This document shows positions 33,773-42,101 of a stretch of DNA of 64,000 bases, one piece after another. How positions within the stretch are numbered: the first letter of the stretch is position 1; every line of letters starts with the position of its first letter. Under the pieces are notes generated by a model. It saw only the letters and a program-made list of their open reading frames with translations. It was not told where the DNA came from and did no database searches. The position numbers and the translations under genes are program-made. The stretch covers positions 63,035 through 127,034 of the forward strand of contig NZ_WBMS02000016.1 in NCBI RefSeq assembly GCF_008923205.2, given 5' to 3'. The DNA is from Actinomadura physcomitrii. Lineage in GTDB: Bacteria > Actinomycetota > Actinomycetes > Streptosporangiales > Streptosporangiaceae.

Positions 33773-35035
33773 TCAGCGGACGTTCTTGATGGGCAGCACG
33801 GCGAGCGCGCCGAGCACCGCGGCGGTGATCGAGCCGAGGAACAGCGCGAAGTAGTTCGGCCCCGCCGAGCCGATCGCCAGCAAGGGGGCCGCCATGGCCG
33901 GGACCAGCAGCTGCGGCAGCTGGAACGACAGCGCGACCACGGCCAGGCCCGCTCCGGCGTCCGAGGTGGCGGGCAGCACTTCGGTCATCATCGCCATGTC
34001 GACCGCCACGAACGCGCCCTGCCCCATCCCGGCGATGGCGAATCCCACCACGAACAGGGCCAGGCCCTGGGCGAACAGGCCGACCAGCAGGCCGGCGGCG
34101 GTGAGCAGCGTCGAGGTCCACACGATCAGCTTGCGCCCGCCGGTCCGGTCGGAGACCCAGCCGGCCAGGAACGAGGTGGCCACGCTGCCGGCGAAGTACG
34201 CGGCAAGGACGGCGCCCGAGGCCCGCGCGGCGTCGCCGGCCGCGATGCCGAGCCGGTCGGTGAGGAAGAACAGCAGGTAGATCGAGACCGTCACCAGGGA
34301 CATCGTGACCAGCAGCCGGCACATCCAGGCCCAGGCGAAGTCCCGATGGCGCACCGGATCGATCCAGTAGCTGCGCAGCAGGCTCCGCCAGTCGACTCGG
34401 GCGCGCTCCGGGTGCACCACATCGCGCAGCACGATGGCGACCGCGGTGCTGGTGCAGAGGGCGATCACCGCCGGCACGCCGAACCACCACAGCGGGTCCC
34501 CGGGCAGCGCCCCGATCAGGCCGCCGCCGACGAACGGTGCGATCCCGGTGGCCAGCCCGAACATCGCCGACACGCGGGCCCTGGTCCGGGACGGGACCGC
34601 CTCGGCGAGCAGCGCCTGGAGCGCCATCGTCGTCGCGGCGAATCCGGCCTGGGTCAGGACCCAGCCGGCGATGAGGACCGGCACGCTCGCCGCGCAGGCG
34701 AGGACGAGCATCCCGCAGGCGCCGACGACGGCGCCGCCCAGGATGAACGGCCGCCGTGCGCCGAACCGGGAGGCGCTGACGTCGCTGATCCTGCCGAGCG
34801 GCGCCGTGACGAGCATGACCACCGCCCCGCCGATGGCGACGATGAGGGAGAGCTGCCGCGTCTTGTCCGCCGGGTCCAGAGCGGCCAGCCGGAGCGGGAT
34901 GGCCACCGTCGCCGCCGACGTGATGGGGAGGGCGCAGCCGAAGATGGCGAGCACGTAGAGGGGGAGGAAGGCCGTCGACTGCCGTTCCTCGCGCGCGCCG
35001 GTCGCGTCATCGGCCGTTGAGAGCGCTTCGGACAT
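33773..35035 (-). CDS. MFS transporter
   Basis: 420 residues with about 12 membrane helices. The loop 2-3 motif appears as APLGRISDVSASRFGARRP and recurs after helix 8 as GWVSDRTGGRKL, as usual for the superfamily. Drug or metabolite export, or sugar uptake of the GPH type, are all possible. Encoded just downstream of the first esterase (25-base gap, same strand), which suggests export or import of an ester or its product. Confidence 0.9.
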   Translation of the reverse strand: MSEALSTADDATGAREERQSTAFLPLYVLAIFGCALPITSAATVAIPLRLAALDPADKTRQLSLIVAIGGAVVMLVTAPLGRISDVSASRFGARRPFILGGAVVGACGMLVLACAASVPVLIAGWVLTQAGFAATTMALQALLAEAVPSRTRARVSAMFGLATGIAPFVGGGLIGALPGDPLWWFGVPAVIALCTSTAVAIVLRDVVHPERARVDWRSLLRSYWIDPVRHRDFAWAWMCRLLVTMSLVTVSIYLLFFLTDRLGIAAGDAARASGAVLAAYFAGSVATSFLAGWVSDRTGGRKLIVWTSTLLTAAGLLVGLFAQGLALFVVGFAIAGMGQGAFVAVDMAMMTEVLPATSDAGAGLAVVALSFQLPQLLVPAMAAPLLAIGSAGPNYFALFLGSITAAVLGALAVLPIKNVR

Positions 35036-35060
35036 CCGTTGCCCCTTGTGGTCGCTCGGA

Positions 35061-36011
35061 TCAGGCGTGGAGGGTGCGCAGGGCTTCCGCGACGGCCGCC
35101 TGCCCCGCGCGCGCGGTGGCGGAGACACGGGTGTAGGCGCCGCCTTCGTGGTGCAGGCCGACGAGCCGGAGCGCCGCCACGGGGATTCCGGCGGCGGCGA
35201 GCGCCGCCGCGTACGCCTCGCCGTCGCCGCGCAGCAGATCGACCTCGGCGGTGAGGATGAAGGCGGGCGGCAGCCCGTCGAAGCCGTCCGCGAGCAGCGG
35301 CGAGACCGTGGGGCTGAGCCGGTCTCGCGGGTCGGGCACGTACTGGTCGACCACGCGCTCGATCCCGGCCCACTGCTCGCCGGTGACCTCCATCGCGTCA
35401 CGGTCGAAGTGCCGCAGCGTCAGATCGAGGGCCGGCGCCTCGAGGATCTGCAACGCCACCGGATGCCGGGCACGGTCGCGGTTGAGGTGGGTCAAGGCCG
35501 CCGCGAGGTTGCCGCCGGACGACTGCCCGGACAGCGCGATGCGCTCGGGGTCGACGCCGAGGGGGCCCGCTTCGCGTACCAGCCATTCCAGCGCCGCGTA
35601 CCCCTGCTCGAGCGCGGCGGGGTAAGGGTCCTCCGGGGCGAGCGCGTAGGAGACGGCCGCGACGACCACGTCGGCGGCGGCCGCGCGCAGGGCGCACATC
35701 GCGGCGGTGCTGGGGTAGTGCAGGCCGCCTTGCCGCCATGCGCCGCCGAAGAAGAACAGGCAGGCCGGCAGCGTGGTGCCCGGTTCGGGCTCGCGCGGGT
35801 AGAACAGCCGCACGAGCACGTCCGGGTGGCCCTCGACGGGAACGACGTGGTCGCGGGTCGGCAGATCCGGACCGGGCAGGCCCAGCCGCGGGTACACCGC
35901 CCGGTCGTACTCGAGAGCCTGCTGCCGTTGCACTTTCGGGTCGTCCGCCTCGGCGGGCGGTGCGACGCCGAGTTCGGCGAGCGCGGTGAGCAGTACGGCG
36001 TCGACGGGCAT
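35061..36011 (-). CDS. HSL-type alpha/beta hydrolase (esterase), atypical oxyanion motif
   Basis: 316 residues of the hormone-sensitive-lipase (alpha/beta hydrolase fold-3) family. Nucleophile SGQSSGGN, acid in TAEVDLLRGDG, His in GLHHEGG. The usual HGGG oxyanion motif is altered to FFGGAW: the leading His is Phe. That may change substrate range or activity. AAAGG precedes the ATG at 36011. It lies 14 bases after a second HSL-type esterase, with the ligase and MFS genes on the same strand, forming an esterase-esterase-ligase-exporter cluster. Confidence 0.9.
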   Translation of the reverse strand: MPVDAVLLTALAELGVAPPAEADDPKVQRQQALEYDRAVYPRLGLPGPDLPTRDHVVPVEGHPDVLVRLFYPREPEPGTTLPACLFFFGGAWRQGGLHYPSTAAMCALRAAAADVVVAAVSYALAPEDPYPAALEQGYAALEWLVREAGPLGVDPERIALSGQSSGGNLAAALTHLNRDRARHPVALQILEAPALDLTLRHFDRDAMEVTGEQWAGIERVVDQYVPDPRDRLSPTVSPLLADGFDGLPPAFILTAEVDLLRGDGEAYAAALAAAGIPVAALRLVGLHHEGGAYTRVSATARAGQAAVAEALRTLHA

Positions 36012-36025
36012 GACGAGCCTTTCGC

Positions 36026-37012
36026 TTAGGAGGGGGAGGTGGTTCGGCTGCGGAGGAAGGCGCTGACCCGGTCCTGCCAGTCCCTGGCGACGGCCGACGT
36101 GCGGGTGAGCGAGGCGGACCCGTGCGCCTGCCGGGGCGCGCACCAGGTCTCGACGGCCACGCCGGAGGCGGCGAGCCTGGCCGCGTAGCGCTGCCCGCTG
36201 TCGCGCAGCGCGTCGCACTCGGCGATGATCACCAGGGCGGGCGGCAGGCCGGTGAGGTCCGGGACGTCGGCGGGCATCGCAGGGCCGCCCGCTGGAGCGG
36301 ACTCGCCCAGGTAGGCGGCGCGGATCAGATCGAGGTCCCCCGCGCCGGTCAGGTCGCGGTACCGGCGATACGACTCGTCCTGCTCGATGTCCAGGGTGAC
36401 CGCCGGGACCTCGAGCACCTGGTGGTCCAGCGGCGGGCCGCCGCTGCGCCGGGCGTGGACGGCGACCAGGGCGGCGAGGTTGCCGCCCGCCGAGGCGCCG
36501 CCGACGCCGATGCGGTCCGGGTCGACGCCCAGCTCCGCGGCCGACGCGCTGAGCCAGGCCAGGGCGTCGAGGCAGTCGTCGAGCGCCGCCGGGAAGGGGT
36601 GCTCGGGCGCGAGCCGGTAGCCGACGGCGAAGATGTCGACGCCGCCGTCGACCGCCCTGCGGCGCAGCAGCCGCTCCTCGACCACCTCGTGGATCCCGCC
36701 TTGCACGAAACCGCCGCCGTGCAGGGAGAGGTGCGCGGGCCGCGGCCGGCCGGGCCCGGGAGGGTGGTACCGCAGGACGGCGATCTCGCCGGCGCGGGTG
36801 GGCACGCGGTGCTCGGTGACCGCGCATTCGGGCGGGCCGGGCAGGGTGAAGCGGAGGGCGAGGGCGTCGGCGAGCCGCCGGGCGGCCAGGCGCCGGCGGG
36901 GCCAGTCCGCCGCCCGCAGGTCCGGCAGGCCGGCGGCCAGCTCCCCGGCCGCGGCGATCCAGTCGAGCACCGCCGGTTCCACGTCGGCGCCGGCGTCGCG
37001 GGCGGGTATCAC
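36026..37012 (-). CDS. HSL-type alpha/beta hydrolase (esterase)
   Basis: 328 residues from a GTG that overlaps the ligase stop by 4 bases. Oxyanion motif HGGGFVQGG, nucleophile GGASAGGN, acid in IAECDALRDSG and His in RQAHGSASL are all present, so it should be active. It likely frees a carboxylic acid or alcohol from a short-acyl ester. Translational coupling to the acyl-CoA ligase suggests the released acid is the ligase substrate. Paralogous to the neighbouring esterase. Confidence 0.93.
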   Translation of the reverse strand: MIPARDAGADVEPAVLDWIAAAGELAAGLPDLRAADWPRRRLAARRLADALALRFTLPGPPECAVTEHRVPTRAGEIAVLRYHPPGPGRPRPAHLSLHGGGFVQGGIHEVVEERLLRRRAVDGGVDIFAVGYRLAPEHPFPAALDDCLDALAWLSASAAELGVDPDRIGVGGASAGGNLAALVAVHARRSGGPPLDHQVLEVPAVTLDIEQDESYRRYRDLTGAGDLDLIRAAYLGESAPAGGPAMPADVPDLTGLPPALVIIAECDALRDSGQRYAARLAASGVAVETWCAPRQAHGSASLTRTSAVARDWQDRVSAFLRSRTTSPS

Positions 37013-38559
37013 GCGCCCACCCCGCGGTCGGCGCCCGCCCAGTGCGGCTTGCGCAGCTCCCGTTTGAGGATCTTGCCCGCGCCCGAGACGGGCAGCGCCG
37101 CGGCGAACTCGACGGTGCGCGGCAGCTTGTAGTTCGCGATGTGGTCCCGGCAGAAGTCGCGCAGCTCGTCCGGACGGGCCTGCGCGCCGGGAGCCAGCAC
37201 CACGACGGCGTGGACGCGCTCGCCCCAGTTCTCGTCGGGCACCCCGATGACGGCGACCTGCGCCACCGCCGGATGCTTGGCGAGCGCGTTCTCGACCTCG
37301 GCCGTGTAGACGTTCTCGCCGCCGGTGACGATCATGTCCTTGAGCCTGTCGACGACGAAGACGTATCCGCCGTCGTCCATGTAGCCGGCGTCGCCGGTGT
37401 GCATCCACCCGCCGCGCAGCGCCGCGGCAGTCTCCTCGGGCTTGTTCCAGTAGCCGGACATGACGTTGTCGCCCCGCACGACGATCTCGCCCACCCGGCC
37501 GCGCGCCACCTCGGTGCCGGCGGAGTCGACGACGCGGACGTCCGCGTGCGCCGCGGGACGGCCGCAGGACCGGGTCAGCGCCGGGTCGTCGTGGTCCTCG
37601 GCGGTGAGCAGGGTCGCGACCGGGGCGAGTTCGGTCATGCCGTACGCCTGGGTGAAGCGGGCGTTCGGCAGGATCTCCCGCGCCTTGCGCAGCACGGTCT
37701 CGGCGATCGGCGAGGCGCCGTACATCACGCGCTTCAGGCTGCTCAGGTCGCTCGCCGCCGCCTCGGACGAGTCGACGAGCTTCTGGATCATGGTCGGCAC
37801 CAGCAGGACGTCGGTGACCCGGTGCTCGCGGATCGCCTCGGCGACGCCCGAGGGGGTGAACGACGGCACCATGACATGGGCGGCGCCGGTCAGGTTCCCG
37901 ATGTTCCAGGCGGCGATGTCGGCCAGGTGGAACATCGGGGCGGCGTGCAGCAGGACGCCGCCCCGCGACAGGATCTCCGTGGTCACCAAGCTGCCCATCG
38001 CCGAGGTCAGGCAGGCCCGGTGGGACAGCATGACGCCCTTGGGGGAGCCCGTCGTGCCGCCGGTGTAGAAGACGCCGTACAGGGCGTCGCCCCCGCGCCG
38101 CGCGTCGTCCGCCGGGGACGCGCCGTCGATCAGGTCCTCGTACGAGTACATGCCCTCGGGGGTCTCGCCGTCCCCGCAGAAGACGACCGTCCGCAGTCCC
38201 GGCACCCGCTCCCGGAGGGCGGGGACGGCGGACGCGAAGGCGTCGTCGACCACGAGAGCGCGGGTCTCGCAGTCCACGAGGGAGTACGCGACCTCCGGCG
38301 CGCTCCACCGGACGTTCACGGGGTTCACCACGGCGTCCGCCCATGGCACCGCCATCAGCAGCTCGTGGTAGCGGTCGCTGTTGAACGCGTAGATCCCGAC
38401 CCGGTCGCCCGAGGCGACGCCGAGCGACCGCAGCGCACCGGCCAGCCGCGCGACCCGCGTGGCCGTCTCGGTGACCGTGCGGGTCCGGGTACCGGAGATC
38501 GTCGCGACGCGGTCGGGCTCGCGCTGCCGTGCCGCGTGCAGGGACTGGGTGATGTACAT
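37009..38559 (-). CDS. Acyl-CoA synthetase (AMP-forming)
   Basis: 516 residues. P-loop YTGGTTGSPKGVMLSH (about 170-185), A4/A5 region AYGMTELAPVAT, the TGD motif as MHTGDAGYMD and the C-terminal Lys in ISGAGK-like SGAGKILKRELR. It activates a carboxylic acid to acyl-AMP and then acyl-CoA. The start at 38559 gives MYITQSLHAARQREPDRVAT, as in medium-chain or aromatic-acid ligases. It is divergent from the thiolase operon over a 143-base region with two copies of TTCTCGT(A/T)CGT, so the two operons probably share one regulator. Confidence 0.93.
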   Translation of the reverse strand: MYITQSLHAARQREPDRVATISGTRTRTVTETATRVARLAGALRSLGVASGDRVGIYAFNSDRYHELLMAVPWADAVVNPVNVRWSAPEVAYSLVDCETRALVVDDAFASAVPALRERVPGLRTVVFCGDGETPEGMYSYEDLIDGASPADDARRGGDALYGVFYTGGTTGSPKGVMLSHRACLTSAMGSLVTTEILSRGGVLLHAAPMFHLADIAAWNIGNLTGAAHVMVPSFTPSGVAEAIREHRVTDVLLVPTMIQKLVDSSEAAASDLSSLKRVMYGASPIAETVLRKAREILPNARFTQAYGMTELAPVATLLTAEDHDDPALTRSCGRPAAHADVRVVDSAGTEVARGRVGEIVVRGDNVMSGYWNKPEETAAALRGGWMHTGDAGYMDDGGYVFVVDRLKDMIVTGGENVYTAEVENALAKHPAVAQVAVIGVPDENWGERVHAVVVLAPGAQARPDELRDFCRDHIANYKLPRTVEFAAALPVSGAGKILKRELRKPHWAGADRGVGA

Positions 38560-38702
38560 CGACCTGACTCCGCCACTTGTGACTTCTCGTACGTGTGATG
38601 TGCTCAACAAACTGCCCAGGATGTAGCACTTTGTCAAGAGGTCTGCCATCCTTAAGTGAATTCTCGTTCGTCAACACGACAGGCACGATGACAGGAGGGG
38701 AC
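38560..38702. promoter_or_regulatory. Divergent promoter region, ligase/thiolase operons
   Basis: The gap holds a direct repeat TTCTCGT(A/T)CGT at 38584-38594 and 38661-38671 (77 bases apart) and AT-richer DNA between. A half-site TCAACAC occurs at 38671-38677 but without a matching second arm. Candidate binding sites only. Confidence 0.4.
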
Positions 38703-39893
38703 ATGCGGCGGGTCCATATCGCCGGGGTCGGCATGGTGCCGTTCTCGACGCCGAGCCGGAGCGAGCCGTACGACGTGCAGGCCGCGGCGGCGGTGCGCAA
38801 CGCGCTCGCGGACGCCGGGATCGGTCTCGATCAGGTGCAGCAGGCGTACGCCGGGTACGTCTACGGCGATTCGACGAGCGGTCAGCGGGCGCTGTACGGC
38901 GTGGGCATGACCGGTATCCCGGTCGTGAACGTCAACAACAACTGCTCGACCGGCTCCTCGGCCCTCTGGCTCGCGCGGCAGGCGGTGGCCGGCGGCGCCG
39001 CCGAATGCGTGCTCGCCTTCGGGTTCGAGCAGATGGAGCGCGGCGCCCTCACGGTGAAGTGGCCCGACCGCCCGAGCCCGTTCGACGAGTTCATCGGCTT
39101 CGCCGACAAGCACGACGCCGACACGGACGGCGGCACCGGCGACGCGCCGTTCGCGGCGCGGCTGTTCGGAGCCGCCGGGGCCGCCTACGCCGAGCGGCAC
39201 GGCGTGGACCCCGCGACCTTCGCGATGATCGCGGTGAAGGCGCGCCGCCACGCGAAGCACAACCCCTACGCCGTGTTCCGCGACGAGGTGACCCTCGAGG
39301 AGGTGCTCGCCTCACCGCGCATCTACGGTCCGCTGACCCGGCTCCAGTGCTGCCCGCCCACCTGCGGCGCCGCCGCCGCGATCGTCACGAGCGCCGACTT
39401 CGCGCGCCGCCACGGGCTGCGCACCGACGTCGCGATCGCCGCGCAGGCCATGACCACGGACCGTCCGGACACCTTCGAGAACCCGCCGAACCTGGTCGGC
39501 TTCGAGATGGCGCGCCGGGCCGCCGACGAGGTGTACGACGCCGCCGGGGTCTCGCCCGAGGACATCCGCATCGTCGAACTGCACGACTGCTTCACCACCA
39601 ACGAACTGCTGAGCTACGAGGCGCTCCGGCTCACCCCGGACGGCACGGCCGAGCGGTTCGTCCGCGACGGCGACAACACCTACGGCGGACGCGTGGTGAC
39701 CAACCCGTCCGGCGGCCTGCTGTCCAAGGGGCATCCGCTCGGCGCCACCGGCCTCGCCCAGTGCGCCGAGCTGACCTGGCAGCTGCGCGGGCGGGCCGGC
39801 GACCGCCAGGTGGACGGCGTCACCCTCGCCCTGCAGCACAACATCGGTCTCGGCGGAGCGGCCGTGGTCACCCTCTACGAGAAGGTGAACTGA
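38703..39893 (+). CDS. Thiolase (SCP2/SCPx-type lipid-transfer thiolase)
   Basis: 396 residues. The acyl-accepting Cys81 lies in NNNCSTGSSAL. His294 (ELHDCFTTNE) and His344 (SKGHPLGATG) complete a working thiolase site. It should cleave 3-ketoacyl-CoA to a shortened acyl-CoA plus acetyl- or propionyl-CoA. AGGAGGG precedes the ATG at 38703. First gene of an operon with two hot-dog dehydratases and an SDR; the next ATG overlaps its stop (TGATG). Compare the two cysteine-less relatives at 49-51 kb. Confidence 0.93.
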   Translation: MRRVHIAGVGMVPFSTPSRSEPYDVQAAAAVRNALADAGIGLDQVQQAYAGYVYGDSTSGQRALYGVGMTGIPVVNVNNNCSTGSSALWLARQAVAGGAAECVLAFGFEQMERGALTVKWPDRPSPFDEFIGFADKHDADTDGGTGDAPFAARLFGAAGAAYAERHGVDPATFAMIAVKARRHAKHNPYAVFRDEVTLEEVLASPRIYGPLTRLQCCPPTCGAAAAIVTSADFARRHGLRTDVAIAAQAMTTDRPDTFENPPNLVGFEMARRAADEVYDAAGVSPEDIRIVELHDCFTTNELLSYEALRLTPDGTAERFVRDGDNTYGGRVVTNPSGGLLSKGHPLGATGLAQCAELTWQLRGRAGDRQVDGVTLALQHNIGLGGAAVVTLYEKVN

Positions 39894-40351
39894 TGGCGAT
39901 CGACATCGCGCGGGCCCGCGCGCTGCGGTTCCCCTCGTTCGCCGTCGAGGTCGAACGAGGCCGGCTGCGCATGTTCGCCCGGTCGATCGGCGAGACCGAT
40001 CCGGTCTACACCGACGTCGAGGCCGCCCAGGACGCGGGCCACCGCGATCTCCCCGTGCCGCCGACGTTCTTCTTCAGCCTCGGGCTCGAGGCTCCCGATC
40101 CCTTCGGATACCTCGACGCGCTCGGCGTCGACCGGCGCCGGATCCTGCACGGCCGGCAGCGGTTCGAGTACGCGCGGACGGCCTACGCCGGCGACACGCT
40201 CGTGCTGTCGGAACGCATCACCGACGTGACCGTCAAACGGGGCGGCGCGATGGAACTGCTCGAGAAGACGACCGACATCCGCCGCGGCGGCGACCACGTC
40301 GCGCGGGCCCGGGCCGTGATCGTCGTGCGTCACCCGGAGGTGAGCGAATGA
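39893..40351 (+). CDS. FAS1-type MaoC-like dehydratase (N-terminal hot-dog type)
   Basis: 152 residues. Resembles the MaoC_dehydrat_N family: FARSIGETDPVYTDVEAA, then LPVPPTFFFSLG and LHGRQRFEYARTAYAGDTL. It lacks the catalytic Asp/His of its neighbour, so the two hot-dog proteins probably pair into one enoyl-CoA hydratase, as heteromeric MaoC-like hydratases of steroid degradation do. The start overlaps the thiolase stop and the stop overlaps the next ATG. Confidence 0.88.
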   Translation: MAIDIARARALRFPSFAVEVERGRLRMFARSIGETDPVYTDVEAAQDAGHRDLPVPPTFFFSLGLEAPDPFGYLDALGVDRRRILHGRQRFEYARTAYAGDTLVLSERITDVTVKRGGAMELLEKTTDIRRGGDHVARARAVIVVRHPEVSE

Positions 40352-40836
40352 GCCCGCCATCGTCCCGCACCGAGGTCGAGGTGCGCGTCGGAGCCGAGCT
40401 GCCCGCGCTGGCCCTGCCGCCGATCTCGCGCGCCGACCTCGCCCTGTTCGCGGGCGCCAGCGGTGACCACAACCCGATCCACATCGATCTCGACGACGCC
40501 CGCGCGGCCGGCTTTGACGACGTCTTCGCCCAGGGGATGCTGAGCATGGCCTACCTCGGCCGCCTGCTCACCGGATGGGTGCCCCAGGACCGGATCCGGT
40601 CGTTCGAGGTGCGGTTCACCGCGCTCACGCCGGTGCACGCACAGCCCACCTGTACCGGCAGGGTCGTCGCGGTCGACGGCGGCCTCGCCACCGTCGACGT
40701 CGGGGTGACGCTCGCCGACGGCACGGTGACCTTGACAGGCCAGGCCACCATCGCATGCGAGAGCGCTGCCATGACCCGCACGCCGGAGCGGACCCTCGAC
40801 GAGGGCGCGCACCTCCCCGCGGGGAGAAGCTCATGA
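40348..40836 (+). CDS. MaoC-like enoyl-CoA hydratase subunit
   Basis: 162 residues with the R-hydratase signature ASGDHNPIHIDLDDARAAGF (catalytic Asp and His) and AQGMLSMAYLGRLL. It hydrates trans-2-enoyl-CoA to the 3-hydroxy form, probably with the preceding gene product. The ATG overlaps the previous stop by 4 bases. Confidence 0.92.
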   Translation: MSPPSSRTEVEVRVGAELPALALPPISRADLALFAGASGDHNPIHIDLDDARAAGFDDVFAQGMLSMAYLGRLLTGWVPQDRIRSFEVRFTALTPVHAQPTCTGRVVAVDGGLATVDVGVTLADGTVTLTGQATIACESAAMTRTPERTLDEGAHLPAGRSS

Positions 40837-41171
40837 ACCGCGGCCGCGTCCTGCCGACCCTCGCGGCCGTCCTGCTCGCCCTGAGCGGCGGCACGGCGTG
40901 GGCGGACTCCGGGCCCGCCGGTACACCGGGGTCGGTCGTGCCTCAGCGGGACGCGTTCTACACGCCACCGGCCACGGTGCCGGACCCGCCCGGCACGCTG
41001 ATCCGCTCCCGCCCGTTCACCCGCTACCACAAGCTCGGGGCGCCCGTTGAGTGGCAGACGACCGCCCCCTGCCCCACGGCGCCGCCGCCACGTGGTCGAC
41101 GATCGCCGTCGCATGGCTCACCGCACACCTCACCGAACGACGACCAGGGAGCACACCATGACGAAGCTTGA
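40833..41171 (+). pseudogene. N-terminal remnant of a secretory lipase
   Basis: The frame opens with a signal peptide (RGRVLPTLAAVLLALSGGTAWA) and then DAFYTPPATVPDPPGTLIRSRPF, which resembles the start of secretory (LIP-type) lipases of about 400 residues. Similarity ends near residue 65; the rest is low-complexity and runs into the next gene. The ATG overlaps the MaoC stop, so translation may still be coupled. I read it as a lipase gene deleted internally, leaving the 5' stub in the operon. Confidence 0.6.
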
Positions 41172-41988
41172 CGGCAAGATCGCGATCGTCACCGGCTCCG
41201 GACGCGGAATCGGCCGGGAGATCGCACTGAAGCTGGCCGGCGACGGCGCCGCCGTCGTCGTCAACGACCTCGACGAGGAACCGGCCGCCGGCACGGTGGC
41301 GGCCATCGCCGCCGCCGGCGGCCGGGCGGTCGCCTGCACCGGCAGCGTCACCGAGGACGGGTTCGCCGAGCGGTTCGTGAAGACGGCCGTGGACCGGTTC
41401 GGCGGGCTGGACATCATCGTGAACAACGCCGGATACACCTGGGACACCGTCATCCAGAAGATGACCGACGAGCAGTGGGACGCCGTCCTCGACGTCCACC
41501 TCAAGGCGCCGTTCCGGATCCTGCGCGCCGCGCAACCGGTGATCTCCGCCGCCGTCAAGGAGGCGAAGGCGGCGGGCGAGCCGGTCCCGTGCCGGAAGGT
41601 CGTGAACATCTCCTCGATCGCGGGCCTGGGCGGCAATGCGGGCCAGGCCAACTACGCCGCGGCGAAGGCCGGGGTCACCGGCCTGACCAAGACGCTGGCC
41701 AAGGAGTGGGGACGGTTGAACACGACCGTCAACACCGTCGCGTTCGGCCTGATCAGGACGCGGCTCACCGAGGCGCCGGCCGACGGCGGCAGCACGATCG
41801 ACGTCCAGGGAAGGGAGATAAAGGTCGGCGTCAGCCCCCGGCTGCTCGACGCGATGGAGGCCGGCATCCCGCTCGGACGCGCCGGGACGCCCGGCGAGGC
41901 GGCCGGCGCGGTCTACCTGCTGTGCATCCCCGAGTCCGACTACATCAGCGGGCAGACCCTGGTCTGCGGCGGAGGCTTCCGCCTCTAG
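41158..41988 (+). CDS. SDR-family 3-hydroxyacyl-CoA dehydrogenase-like protein
   Basis: 276 residues. TGSGRGIG cofactor motif (about 13-20), NNAG, Ser in ISSIAG and YAAAK. FabG-like; a slightly longer C-terminal half (about 190-240) and the PCRKVVNISS context fit 3-hydroxyacyl-CoA dehydrogenases of beta-oxidation. In this operon it would oxidise the 3-hydroxyacyl-CoA made by the MaoC pair for the thiolase. CCAGGGAG precedes the ATG at 41158. Ends before a strong hairpin. Confidence 0.92.
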   Translation: MTKLDGKIAIVTGSGRGIGREIALKLAGDGAAVVVNDLDEEPAAGTVAAIAAAGGRAVACTGSVTEDGFAERFVKTAVDRFGGLDIIVNNAGYTWDTVIQKMTDEQWDAVLDVHLKAPFRILRAAQPVISAAVKEAKAAGEPVPCRKVVNISSIAGLGGNAGQANYAAAKAGVTGLTKTLAKEWGRLNTTVNTVAFGLIRTRLTEAPADGGSTIDVQGREIKVGVSPRLLDAMEAGIPLGRAGTPGEAAGAVYLLCIPESDYISGQTLVCGGGFRL

Positions 41989-42000
41989 CCGGGGAGCGGC

Positions 42001-42035
42001 GTGCGCGGCCCGCGGTCGACTCGCGGGCCGCGCAC
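42001..42035 (+). terminator. Hairpin terminator after SDR
   Basis: A perfect 14-bp stem (42001-42014 with 42022-42035) and 7-base loop, 13 bases past the SDR stop, followed by ATCTACCC. It marks the end of the thiolase operon. Confidence 0.75.
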
Positions 42036-42101
42036 ATCTACCCTGGCCGGGGCCGGAGCGATCGGCCTTCACGCGACCTCGGGGAAAGGCGGGCCGGCAC
42101 G

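Noticed and set aside
36026..38800. An apparent 924-residue protein ending in an esterase
   Set aside because: The N-terminal two-thirds are the wrong frame of the acyl-CoA ligase gene. The esterase starts at the GTG at 37012, overlapping the ligase stop.
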